Made by a program: the position numbers and the translations under genes
Assembly: GCA_017610225.1 (NCBI GenBank)
Contig: JAFCCM010000029.1
Span: 1 to 49,010, forward strand
DNA from: Candidatus Aenigmatarchaeota archaeon
Lineage (GTDB): Archaea; Aenigmatarchaeota; Aenigmatarchaeia; CG10238-14
Direction: 5' to 3'
DNA: 49,010 nt
The notes under the pieces: model-generated
Seen by the model: only the letters and a program-made list of their open reading frames with translations
Databases searched by the model: none
What the model was told of the DNA's origin: nothing
Shown here: piece after piece, positions 41,787 to 47,795 of the stretch
Layout: every line of letters begins with the position of its first letter
Numbering within the stretch: position 1 is the stretch's first letter

Positions 41787-41954
41787 ATGAAAGTAACTAA
41801 TAAAGAATTCTCTGAGCAGAAAGGAGGTTTCATTGAGAAGTGTAAAAGAGTCTTTGGTGATGACTTATCAAATCGACAGCATAAACATCTACCTCTAACA
41901 AGACAAGCATCGAAATTTAGAATGGGAAAAGGGATTGTTTATCAATCTCAATAA
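41787..41954 (+). CDS. Small hypothetical protein, 55 aa
   Basis: Ribosome site AAAGGAGG. MKVTNKEFSEQKGGFIEKC, then LSNRQHKHLPLTRQASKFRMG. Basic, unrecognised. Confidence 0.6.
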   Translation: MKVTNKEFSEQKGGFIEKCKRVFGDDLSNRQHKHLPLTRQASKFRMGKGIVYQSQ

Positions 41955-41981
41955 TAAATAAACTATAAAGGAGAGATTAAC

Positions 41982-42191
41982 ATGGAACAGACAGTATTTG
42001 ATTCACCATCAAAATATAATGTTGGAGAATTAATGAATAAGCTAAAGGATTATCCACCTGAATCTAAGATTAGAATAACTATCAGGATGGAAGGAAACGA
42101 AGAGCTAATATTTATGCCTATTAATGAAATTTACTTTGATAAAGACCTAAATGAACTTGATATAGATGCTCTATGGAAGGACAGAATTTAA
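41982..42191 (+). CDS. Hypothetical protein, 69 aa
   Basis: Ribosome site AAGGAG. Contains VGELMNKLKDYPPESKIRI, a pattern seen in small phage proteins (helix, then L-x-x-Y-P-x-x-x-x-V), followed by beta strands. Unknown role. Confidence 0.6.
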   Translation: MEQTVFDSPSKYNVGELMNKLKDYPPESKIRITIRMEGNEELIFMPINEIYFDKDLNELDIDALWKDRI

Positions 42192-42208
42192 TATTAGGAG
42201 AATAACAA

Positions 42209-42355
42209 ATGAAAGCATTGAATATTATAGTAATAATCCTTTTAATCACAAACATTGTTTTACCTTTTATTTTAGAAGGTTCAGTAAATAAATGGAGTAG
42301 TGGTTTGGGATGGGGATTGGCTGTTGGATATTACTATATTATAATATCTACTTAA
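42209..42355 (+). CDS. Small membrane protein, 48 aa
   Basis: Ribosome site TAGGAG. Two hydrophobic spans (IIVIILLITNIVLPFIL and GLGWGLAVGYYYIII) with a short loop. Unknown role. Confidence 0.6.
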   Translation: MKALNIIVIILLITNIVLPFILEGSVNKWSSGLGWGLAVGYYYIIIST

Positions 42356-42370
42356 GAAAGGAGAAAAACA

Positions 42371-42535
42371 ATGGAGTACAATTTTAAACTAACACGACCA
42401 GCTAAGGCACACGGAGGAGATCGTTATGAGTATTCTGTTAAGGGTAAAGAAGATCACATGGTCTTCTACATCCCACAAAGTATATCAAGAAAGGAGGGAA
42501 AGATTAAAGATGAAATAAAAATTACTATTGAGTAA
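42371..42535 (+). CDS. Small hypothetical protein, 54 aa
   Basis: Ribosome site AAAGGAG. Beta-rich (MEYNFKLTRPA, RYEYSVKGKEDHMVFYIP, IKITIE). Last gene before a strong promoter. Confidence 0.6.
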   Translation: MEYNFKLTRPAKAHGGDRYEYSVKGKEDHMVFYIPQSISRKEGKIKDEIKITIE

Positions 42536-42547
42536 GTGGGAGTAAAT

Positions 42548-42591
42548 ACACAATGATTTCCGTTGACATTGTGTCAAACTTTTGTTATCAT
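42548..42591 (+). promoter_or_regulatory. Strong promoter with overlapping operator-like repeats
   Basis: TTGACA (42563-42568), 17-base spacer, TATCAT (42586-42591). ACACAATG (42548-42555) and CATTGTGT (42567-42574) form an 8-base inverted repeat around the -35, and TTGACA-TTG-TGTCAA is itself a palindrome. A protein bound here would block the polymerase. Confidence 0.8.
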
Positions 42592-42639
42592 GTAATTTCA
42601 TCAGATGGGAAACCATCAAAAAAACCAAGGAGGTTAGTA

Positions 42640-43011
42640 ATGAAGAAAGTAGTTGTAGACGCAAAAGTACCTGAGAACGTAGAAAAGGGGATCTCAGCAA
42701 TGACAGCAGCTATCACCGTTGACTATGCCGAGAATATTAAGGAAGCAGTTGAGATGTTTGGTGAGGAAGCAGTTCTCACAAATGCTTTCGCAAACTGGAG
42801 GGTAACACTGCAGGGCAACATTAGAGGTGCACTCAGACGTGGTGAGAATGCAGATGCTATTGCGGCTCGTCTCGCCAGTGCAAAGATGGGTGTTGCACAG
42901 AGTGGTGGAAAAGCTGACCCAGTTCAGGCTTACCTGGCGGCTTTCCAGAGTGCTACTCCCGACAAGCAGAAAGAAATGCTTGCAGAACTGCAGAAGAGAG
43001 CAGCTAAGTAA
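42640..43011 (+). CDS. Probably abundant small protein in its own transcription unit, 123 aa
   Basis: The start at 42640 (MKKVVVDAKVPENVEKG) follows CAAGGAGG; upstream codons of the frame overlap the promoter. Alanine-rich helical protein (AMTAAITVDYAENIKEAVEMF, ANWRVTLQGNIRGALRRGEN) ending DPVQAYLAAFQSATPDKQKEM and a basic tip. Consensus promoter, best-quality ribosome site and a strong terminator mark it for high expression. The C-terminal layout is like that of the 37570 protein. Perhaps DNA-binding or a host-takeover factor; unproven. Confidence 0.8.
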   Translation: MKKVVVDAKVPENVEKGISAMTAAITVDYAENIKEAVEMFGEEAVLTNAFANWRVTLQGNIRGALRRGENADAIAARLASAKMGVAQSGGKADPVQAYLAAFQSATPDKQKEMLAELQKRAAK

Positions 43012-43026
43012 GTAAGTAAAACTAAG

Positions 43027-43058
43027 ACCTCCTGGTGTAAAGCCAGGAGGTTCTTTTT
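43027..43058 (+). terminator. Strong intrinsic terminator after the 123-aa gene
   Basis: ACCTCCTGG (43027-43035), 7-nt loop, CCAGGAGGT (43043-43051), then TCTTTTT. Perfect 9-bp stem. Confidence 0.93.
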
Positions 43059-43096
43059 AACACTTAAAAATGGTACATTGAAGTAGAGTGTCTAAC

Positions 43097-43143
43097 AGTT
43101 TGTTTAATGATTAAACGATCTTTAATATTAAACGATCTTTAAT
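43097..43143 (+). repeat. Dispersed 25-bp element (copy 19) plus tandem half-site
   Basis: AGTTTGTTT-AATGATT-AAACGATCT at 43097-43121. ATTAAACGATCTTTAAT is then repeated head-to-tail at 43110-43126 and 43127-43143, the only tandem arrangement of the element. Confidence 0.88.
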
Positions 43144-43145
43144 AT

Positions 43146-43353
43146 AGTGATAGCGGTACAGCGGTAATGTACCTGCGCAACTCATCAGCGCATAAAGGGG
43201 TGTAGATTAGATTTACCGTATCGGTGAGAATCCGGTCTATCACTTTAATATGACGGGAGTGGCAACTATAGTAACCCTAAGGATTTAATCCTTGCAGAGC
43301 AGATAGTGTGAAAGTCACTCAAAATACTAATACACAAGATTCTGCCTCCCGTC
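43146..43353 (+). ncRNA. Structured two-domain leader RNA (riboswitch-like)
   Basis: Domain 1 is closed by AGTGATAG (43146-43153) with CTATCACT (43237-43244) and holds hairpins GGTACA/TGTACC (43155-43173), TGCGC/GCGCA (43174-43192) and CGG-TGAGAAT-CCG (43222 on). Domain 2 is closed by GACGGGA (43252-43258) with TCCCGTC (43347-43353), extended by GGCA/TGCC, and contains AAGGAT-TTA-ATCCTT and AGTG/CACT hairpins. The ribosome site GAAAGGAG follows 10 bases later. No gene fits here. CGGTGAGAATCCGG recalls the P5 loop of cobalamin riboswitches, but the remainder does not match well enough to name it. Confidence 0.6.
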
Positions 43354-43376
43354 TCACAATGAAAGGAGAAAAAGTA

Positions 43377-43607
43377 ATGGAGTTTCCAAAAGGTATACAT
43401 GGACATGACAGAGAGCATCCCGAAAGAAATCTGAAATGGTGTAAAGAACAAAAAGAGAAAATAGCAAAAGGGATAGAAGATAACCTGACAAGAGAATTTC
43501 AGAGAGATGAAAAATTTGAAAATCTAATGAAAGAAGTTGATAAAGGGGATTTTGAGATGGGTGTCAATGTCGGCACAGAAGAAAATCCCAGATGGATACA
43601 GCTTTAG
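43377..43607 (+). CDS. Hypothetical protein behind the structured leader, 76 aa
   Basis: The start at 43377 (MEFPKGIHGHDREHPERNLKW) has AAAGGAG upstream. Charged and histidine/acid-rich (HGHDREHPE), with KEVDKGDFEMGVNVGTEENPRW at the end. Probably controlled by the leader RNA. No family recognised, so the ligand cannot be guessed from it. Confidence 0.65.
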   Translation: MEFPKGIHGHDREHPERNLKWCKEQKEKIAKGIEDNLTREFQRDEKFENLMKEVDKGDFEMGVNVGTEENPRWIQL

Positions 43608-43621
43608 AAGAGGTTAATGCA

Positions 43622-43677
43622 AGAGGCTAGAAAATAAATATCGGTACAGCCCGCTTTGTGAAAACTGCGATGCCTCT
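43622..43677 (+). ncRNA. Hairpin leader before the zinc-finger gene
   Basis: AGAGGC (43622-43627) pairs with GCCTCT (43672-43677). Between them lies CGGTACAGC, a nine-base string also present in domain 1 of the 43146 leader, and a TGTGAAAAC segment. About 40 bases before the next ATG. Possibly a second copy or relative of the same RNA element. Confidence 0.35.
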
Positions 43678-43715
43678 CACAACAATCTTGACGAGAGTGG
43701 TTAAGGAGAAAGAAT

Positions 43716-43961
43716 ATGGGTGAGATAGCAGAAATGATGCTTAATGGGTTGCTTGACGGGGAGACCGGGGAATATATAGGTGACCTGAATATGAAACGCT
43801 ATGGTATGAAAGAACCAGGATTCCCTATTTCCTACGAGCGTGAGACAAGAGAAGCGGATGCGATAAAAACTAAATGTCCTCAATGCGGTAAAAGATTAAA
43901 AACAAGGGCTGGAGCATTACAACATCTTTGGGATAAACATGGCATGAAAACAGGTTTTTAG
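43716..43961 (+). CDS. C2H2 zinc-finger protein, 81 aa
   Basis: Residues about 53-74 read KCPQCGKRLKTRAGALQHLWDKH, which is C-x2-C-x12-H-x4-H with the conserved hydrophobic position, a true C2H2 finger. The N-terminus (EMMLNGLLDGETGEYIGD) is a segment found in small phage zinc-finger proteins. Likely binds nucleic acid or a host protein. Ribosome site AAGGAG. Confidence 0.75.
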   Translation: MGEIAEMMLNGLLDGETGEYIGDLNMKRYGMKEPGFPISYERETREADAIKTKCPQCGKRLKTRAGALQHLWDKHGMKTGF

Positions 43962-43989
43962 TATAATATAATGAAAGGAGCAAAAGCAA

Positions 43990-44229
43990 ATGAAAGCAAT
44001 AAAAAGAACGAAACAACCTACTTTAAAACAAATGCAGAACATGGCATCTAATCTTCAAGAGAAGTATGGTCTATATTCAAGTATTCAAATAGACTCCCAC
44101 AAATTTTCATCTAATCATGCACAGACAGAATATTGGATTTCAGTTCAAACAGTATGTGGGCAATTTCTTAAATCTTGGGAAGCAGTCCTTGATAAATATG
44201 AAGAATTAATGGAGGACAAAGATGCCTAA
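43990..44229 (+). CDS. Hypothetical protein, 79 aa
   Basis: Ribosome site GAAAGGAG. Helix-strand-strand-helix (QMQNMASNLQEKYG, SIQIDSHKF, TEYWISVQTVCGQFLKSWEAVL). Overlaps the ligase start by 8 bases. Confidence 0.65.
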   Translation: MKAIKRTKQPTLKQMQNMASNLQEKYGLYSSIQIDSHKFSSNHAQTEYWISVQTVCGQFLKSWEAVLDKYEELMEDKDA

Positions 44230-45076
44230 ATACCAGCGTTGGAAAAATATCATGAAGTGTTATCCTTTTGAGGAAAAGCGCTTAGCTAAATGGCATCCTC
44301 CTTACATATGTCAACCTAAGTTCGACGGTGTAAGATGTCGAGCTATCCCATTGCAGACTGGACCTAAAGGTAATGAATACTTACTTGTCTCCAGTGAAGA
44401 AAACATCATCTATTCAGTACCTCACATAAATGAAGAATTAAGCGGATTTGAGTTAAAGGATGAACTAGATGGTGAACTCTACTTCCACGGTATGAGTTTT
44501 GAGGAAATCCTTTCAATCACCTCACGCACTGTAAACTTGCATATAGACTATCGCATGATGAAGTTTCACATCTTCGACATTGTAAATGAAGAACCTCAAA
44601 TGCAAAGGATATTGAAGTTGGAAGAACTACGTGGGTTAAGCCGTGTGCTACCTATTGCGCCATTCTGGCTAGCTGAATCATTAGATGAAGTCAAACATAT
44701 ATATGATAAGTTAATAGCATTAAAATATGAAGGGATTATAATAAGACACTTTCAAAATATCTATGAATGTAAGCGTTCAACTTACATGATGAAATTTAAA
44801 CCTAAAAAGAAAGATGAATATAAAATCATTGGATGGAAGGAGGAAATTTCAAAGGATGGAATACCTAAAGGCCGTATAGGTTCACTTATTATGTCTTCAC
44901 AAGAAGATGAAGAATTTAGTGTAAGTGCTGGGCTTGATGGAGATGAAAAGGATAGACTGTGGAACATTAGGAACTTATTAAGCGGTAAAAGTGCCATAGT
45001 CCACTATCAGCACTTAACTGATAAAAAAATACCTAAAGGAACTTTCAATGTGGAGGTAATTGAAGATGGAATTTGA
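44222..45076 (+). CDS. ATP-dependent DNA ligase, 284 aa
   Basis: Seals nicks during replication and recombination. Motif I is QPKFDGVRCR with the adenylated lysine K33; later motifs are LDGELYFHG (III), YEGIIIRH (IV) and MMKFKPKKKDEYKIIG (V). A C-terminal OB domain follows (GSLIMSSQEDEEFSVSAGLDG). Compact T7-like size. The end overlaps the next gene by 11 bases. Confidence 0.93.
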   Translation: MPKYQRWKNIMKCYPFEEKRLAKWHPPYICQPKFDGVRCRAIPLQTGPKGNEYLLVSSEENIIYSVPHINEELSGFELKDELDGELYFHGMSFEEILSITSRTVNLHIDYRMMKFHIFDIVNEEPQMQRILKLEELRGLSRVLPIAPFWLAESLDEVKHIYDKLIALKYEGIIIRHFQNIYECKRSTYMMKFKPKKKDEYKIIGWKEEISKDGIPKGRIGSLIMSSQEDEEFSVSAGLDGDEKDRLWNIRNLLSGKSAIVHYQHLTDKKIPKGTFNVEVIEDGI

Positions 45077-45347
45077 TGGTACTGAGTATAATCCTATATG
45101 TGAGGATATACCTACAAAAAATGAAATGACAATAGATAAAAAAGTATTAGATGTATTCTATGCTCATGGAAAAATGTTAAAATTGCATGCTGATGCTCTT
45201 GCTTGCCACTATGAATGTCTTGGGATGAACGCTGAGAATTCATTAGCTGTATGTCAAGATAGAGTAATACCTTATTCTAATAATGACTATCTCAACGTCA
45301 TGATGAAGTGGAGACTTGTTGACGAGAATAATGAGTCAATAATTTAA
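45066..45347 (+). CDS. Hypothetical protein, 93 aa
   Basis: The start at 45066 (MEFDGTEYNPICED) follows GGAGG located in the ligase gene, so the genes are coupled. Helical middle (VFYAHGKMLKLHADALACHYECLGM). Unrecognised. Confidence 0.65.
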   Translation: MEFDGTEYNPICEDIPTKNEMTIDKKVLDVFYAHGKMLKLHADALACHYECLGMNAENSLAVCQDRVIPYSNNDYLNVMMKWRLVDENNESII

Positions 45348-45366
45348 CTATCTAAGGAGGTAAAAA

Positions 45367-45534
45367 ATGGATTATGAAGAAGCTATTGAATGGCTGAATG
45401 GTAAGAGGTCTATGACGAACACTGTTCCACAAGAGCCTTGGGAAACATGGGAAGTACGGATAGCACAAGCAGATGCTGCTATGGTTCAACAAGCATACTG
45501 GATTGTTAAGGCACATAAAGAAGGATTAATATAA
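45367..45534 (+). CDS. Small hypothetical protein, 55 aa
   Basis: Ribosome site AAGGAGG. Acidic helical protein (DYEEAIEWLNGKRSMTN, RIAQADAAMVQQAYWIVKAHKE). The first segment is like small phage proteins beginning with an E-A-I-x-x-L helix. Unknown role. Confidence 0.65.
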   Translation: MDYEEAIEWLNGKRSMTNTVPQEPWETWEVRIAQADAAMVQQAYWIVKAHKEGLI

Positions 45535-45559
45535 ACTAAACTAAAGGAGGAGAAGAAAG

Positions 45560-45961
45560 ATGTTAGAACAAAAAGAATTTTACATTGCAGGAGTGAAGTT
45601 TCATAAATTGGCTACAGTAATTAACAAGTTGAGAATAGGGATACGGCTTACCCTAACACCTGAACCAACTAACAGATTCGATCCTAATGCTGTTAAGATT
45701 GAATACCATGATTTTGATGAACTTGTTATGCTTGGCTACGTACCAAAGAAATTCAGCTCAGAGATAAGTGCAAGATTTGACATAGACCTTAACTTTGAAT
45801 GTGTAATCACTGAACTCAATCCAGGAGCTAAACCTTGGGAGCAGTGCAAAGTTGTAATAAGGGATATTAATGAAGATGACAAATGTGATCCTGTGTTTGA
45901 GCCAGCTGACCCTGACGTAGGTGATGGTCCTGACTTTGATTCAGAATGTAAGGAGGAATAA
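45560..45961 (+). CDS. HIRAN-domain protein, 133 aa
   Basis: KEFYIAGVKFHKLATV, LTLTPEPTNRFDPNAVKIEY and MLGYVPKKFSSEISARF follow the HIRAN fold, which binds 3' DNA ends in helicases such as Rad5/HLTF and occurs alone in phages. A strongly acidic tail follows (DDKCDPVFEPADPDVGDGPDFD). Probably senses stalled or broken replication DNA near the ligase and nuclease genes. Ribosome site AAAGGAGG. Confidence 0.75.
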   Translation: MLEQKEFYIAGVKFHKLATVINKLRIGIRLTLTPEPTNRFDPNAVKIEYHDFDELVMLGYVPKKFSSEISARFDIDLNFECVITELNPGAKPWEQCKVVIRDINEDDKCDPVFEPADPDVGDGPDFDSECKEE

Positions 45962-45963
45962 TT

Positions 45964-46341
45964 ATGAGGTATGTATATTGTGCTAATTGCGGCACCCGCT
46001 TATCAATCATGAGAAAGGCTATGCCTAAGTATGGCAAGATAATCGACATTGTAGAATATCACGAGTGTCCTGATGAGCCTATCGAGATTAACCTCGAACC
46101 TGTTGACATTCCTAATTTTATTGAAACTAAGGATAAGAACAAGTTCGTTCAACAATTAAACGATCTCCAACCACCTTCAATTTTAAGTTCAATAGGTTCA
46201 GATCTTAAAGATAAACGTAAAACAGAGAATGTTAAAGGCCCTAACTTATCCTCGGCGCCAACTGGCTTGAGTGACTTAATAGACTCAATGCAGAATTCAA
46301 TCCCAGAGGGTGACATAGGAAAGGAACCTAATGATGCCTAA
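45964..46341 (+). CDS. Zinc-ribbon protein with element-derived linker, 125 aa
   Basis: The N-terminus YCANCGTRLSIM ... YHECPDEP suggests a zinc site. From residue 60 the protein is low-complexity, with NKFVQQLNDLQPP encoded by a dispersed element. The C-terminus is acidic. Overlaps the next gene. Ribosome site AAGGAGG. Confidence 0.6.
   Translation: MRYVYCANCGTRLSIMRKAMPKYGKIIDIVEYHECPDEPIEINLEPVDIPNFIETKDKNKFVQQLNDLQPPSILSSIGSDLKDKRKTENVKGPNLSSAPTGLSDLIDSMQNSIPEGDIGKEPNDA
46142..46166 (+). repeat. Dispersed 25-bp element, copy 20 (inside the zinc-ribbon gene)
   Basis: AGTTCGTTC-AACAATT-AAACGATCT. It is read in a frame that would hit a stop in the consensus (GTT-TAA); the TTCAAC variant removes that stop. 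Confidence 0.88.
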
Positions 46342-46627
46342 TGTTTACATAGTAAATAGAAGCGCTCACGACTTTTCACCAGCTGAGCATTATGGAAAGA
46401 TAATATTCCTTTCCGAGGGACCTATGAATCGTTACTCAACTAACAACATGTACAGGTCATTCAGTTCAATTATGAAGAATTCAAAGGAACATGACCATAT
46501 AGTTCCTTGTTCACTCAATGTTATGAATTCGATAGCTTGTGCAATCTTTGCGAGGAAACATGGAAGACTTAACTTACTCCTCTTTAAAGAAGGTAATTAT
46601 ATTGAGCGTAATCTGGTTATTGAGTAG
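46334..46627 (+). CDS. Hypothetical protein, 97 aa
   Basis: MPNVYIVNRSAHDFSPAEHYGKIIFLSEGPMNRY resembles a small phage protein group with a conserved NRSxHDFSxA-(E/K)-x-(F/Y)-G start. Rossmann-like strand order (DHIVPCSLNVMNSIACAIFARKHGRLNLLLF). Function unknown. Confidence 0.65.
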   Translation: MPNVYIVNRSAHDFSPAEHYGKIIFLSEGPMNRYSTNNMYRSFSSIMKNSKEHDHIVPCSLNVMNSIACAIFARKHGRLNLLLFKEGNYIERNLVIE

Positions 46628-46826
46628 CATAATCATAATAGGTTCAACATACTTAATTATTAAACCAGATAAGCAAATCTCTGAAGGGGCAATAGTCTTA
46701 GATGGTGTTAGGAAAGCAATGAATAGTTTAGGGCCTAACTATCATTACCGTATGCTTCATGATGGAACTTTGCAGGTTAATAAAGGAGATGGAAAGTGGT
46801 TGAAGTTAAAATATGAAAGGAGGTAA
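46560..46826 (+). CDS. Single-span membrane protein, 88 aa
   Basis: The start at 46560 follows GAGGAAAC inside the previous gene. One membrane span (VIILSVIWLLSSIIIIGSTYL) and an external or cytoplasmic beta-rich tail (YHYRMLHDGTLQVNKGDGKW). Unknown role. Confidence 0.6.
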   Translation: MEDLTYSSLKKVIILSVIWLLSSIIIIGSTYLIIKPDKQISEGAIVLDGVRKAMNSLGPNYHYRMLHDGTLQVNKGDGKWLKLKYERR

Positions 46827-46830
46827 TAAG

Positions 46831-47010
46831 ATGGGAGACGCACCTAATGTAATGTACCTTGGAGATGGAGTGTATGCTGAAGCAGATGGATTTGGTGTGG
46901 TGTTAAGAGCTAACGACCACAGAGATGAACAATGCACAGATAAGATATATCTTGAACCAGAAATAATGGAGAGGTTAATTAACTTTTATAAGATGTGTAT
47001 GGGAGAATAA
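46831..47010 (+). CDS. Hypothetical protein, 59 aa
   Basis: The start at 46831 (MGDAPNVMYLGDGVYAEADG) follows AAAGGAGG. The VYLGDGVYAxxDGxGxVLxANDH pattern is one I know from many small phage proteins of unknown role, usually followed by I-x-L-E-P-x-x-x-x-x-L, which is present here. Confidence 0.75.
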   Translation: MGDAPNVMYLGDGVYAEADGFGVVLRANDHRDEQCTDKIYLEPEIMERLINFYKMCMGE

Positions 47011-47035
47011 TTATTAAATGAAAGGAGGAGAAGAA

Positions 47036-47188
47036 ATGACTACCGAGAGAGCTTTAAAGAGATGGAGAAAAGAAGCGTTGATGATGAAGGAGGACCCTGA
47101 TCCTGATAATGTATATGAGCAAGAGCTTGCTGAACGCATCCTTCGATTAACTCAGGAATTGTTAGATCAATATTTAATAAGAAAATGA
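47036..47188 (+). CDS. Small helical protein, 50 aa
   Basis: Ribosome site AAAGGAGG. MTTERALKRWRKEALMM, then YEQELAERILRLTQELLDQYL. Charged helices; unknown role. Confidence 0.6.
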   Translation: MTTERALKRWRKEALMMKEDPDPDNVYEQELAERILRLTQELLDQYLIRK

Positions 47189-47200
47189 AAGGAGAAAAAG

Positions 47201-47383
47201 ATGGAACCAATTGTAGCTAAACTAGATAAATCTTCAAAGGGAAAACGTCAGCGTTATATAGTGGGTGATACTGACTCACCTATATCCGGCGCACTATATC
47301 TTAGGCCAAGTGTTGAATTGCCAGCTGAGATAACTGTGGTGTTTCCTTTGAAGAAGAAAAAGGAGGAGAAAAGAAATGCATGA
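47201..47383 (+). CDS. Hypothetical protein, 60 aa
   Basis: Ribosome site AAAGGAG. Small beta protein (KRQRYIVGDTDSPISGALYL, PAEITVVFPLK) with a lysine-rich end. Short beta proteins of this form are common in phage early regions. Overlaps the next gene. Confidence 0.6.
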   Translation: MEPIVAKLDKSSKGKRQRYIVGDTDSPISGALYLRPSVELPAEITVVFPLKKKKEEKRNA

Positions 47384-47795
47384 GATTATTGAGGGTAAGA
47401 TAAAGGATCTTAAGAAGCAAATAAGATATACCAAGTTACTTGATGAGGATCTAAACAAGATAGTCGAACTTTTCCCATCAGCTGGAATATGGCTAGACCA
47501 AGATATAAATATAACTATACTAGTACAAAGTATGGATGAGGTCAAAAGACTACTAAGGATTTTCTATTCCTCAGGGATTCATCTAAAAGAATTCTTTAAG
47601 AGTGAGACAGAGCCTAAGTGGATACTACAGGGGACAAACGCTGAAATTCACTTTACTCCTGTCTGGTCAAAGGATGAGGGTGCAACCTGCAAACTTGTTA
47701 AGGTAGGAGAGGTTACCCATACTTATCCTCAGTATAAACTTGTCTGTGATGATGGAGAGGAAATATTTATAGAAAATGAAAAAGGAGGTAGTTAA
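47376..47795 (+). CDS. Hypothetical protein, 139 aa
   Basis: Ribosome site AGGAGG within the previous gene. N-terminal coiled helix, then alpha/beta region (INITILVQSMDEVKRLLRIF, PKWILQGTNAEIHFTP) and a final beta segment. Immediately upstream of the Cas4-like nuclease with no gap, so perhaps a partner. No family recognised. Confidence 0.65.
   Translation: MHEIIEGKIKDLKKQIRYTKLLDEDLNKIVELFPSAGIWLDQDINITILVQSMDEVKRLLRIFYSSGIHLKEFFKSETEPKWILQGTNAEIHFTPVWSKDEGATCKLVKVGEVTHTYPQYKLVCDDGEEIFIENEKGGS

Noticed and set aside
42417..42441. AGATCGTTA inside the 42371 gene as another copy of the element.
   Set aside because: Only the left eight bases match and no right arm follows; likely chance.
43146..43353. 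Calling the leader a cobalamin riboswitch.
   Set aside because: Only the CGGTGAGAATCCGG string agrees; the conserved junction and the remaining core strings do not align convincingly, and no cobalamin-related gene is present.
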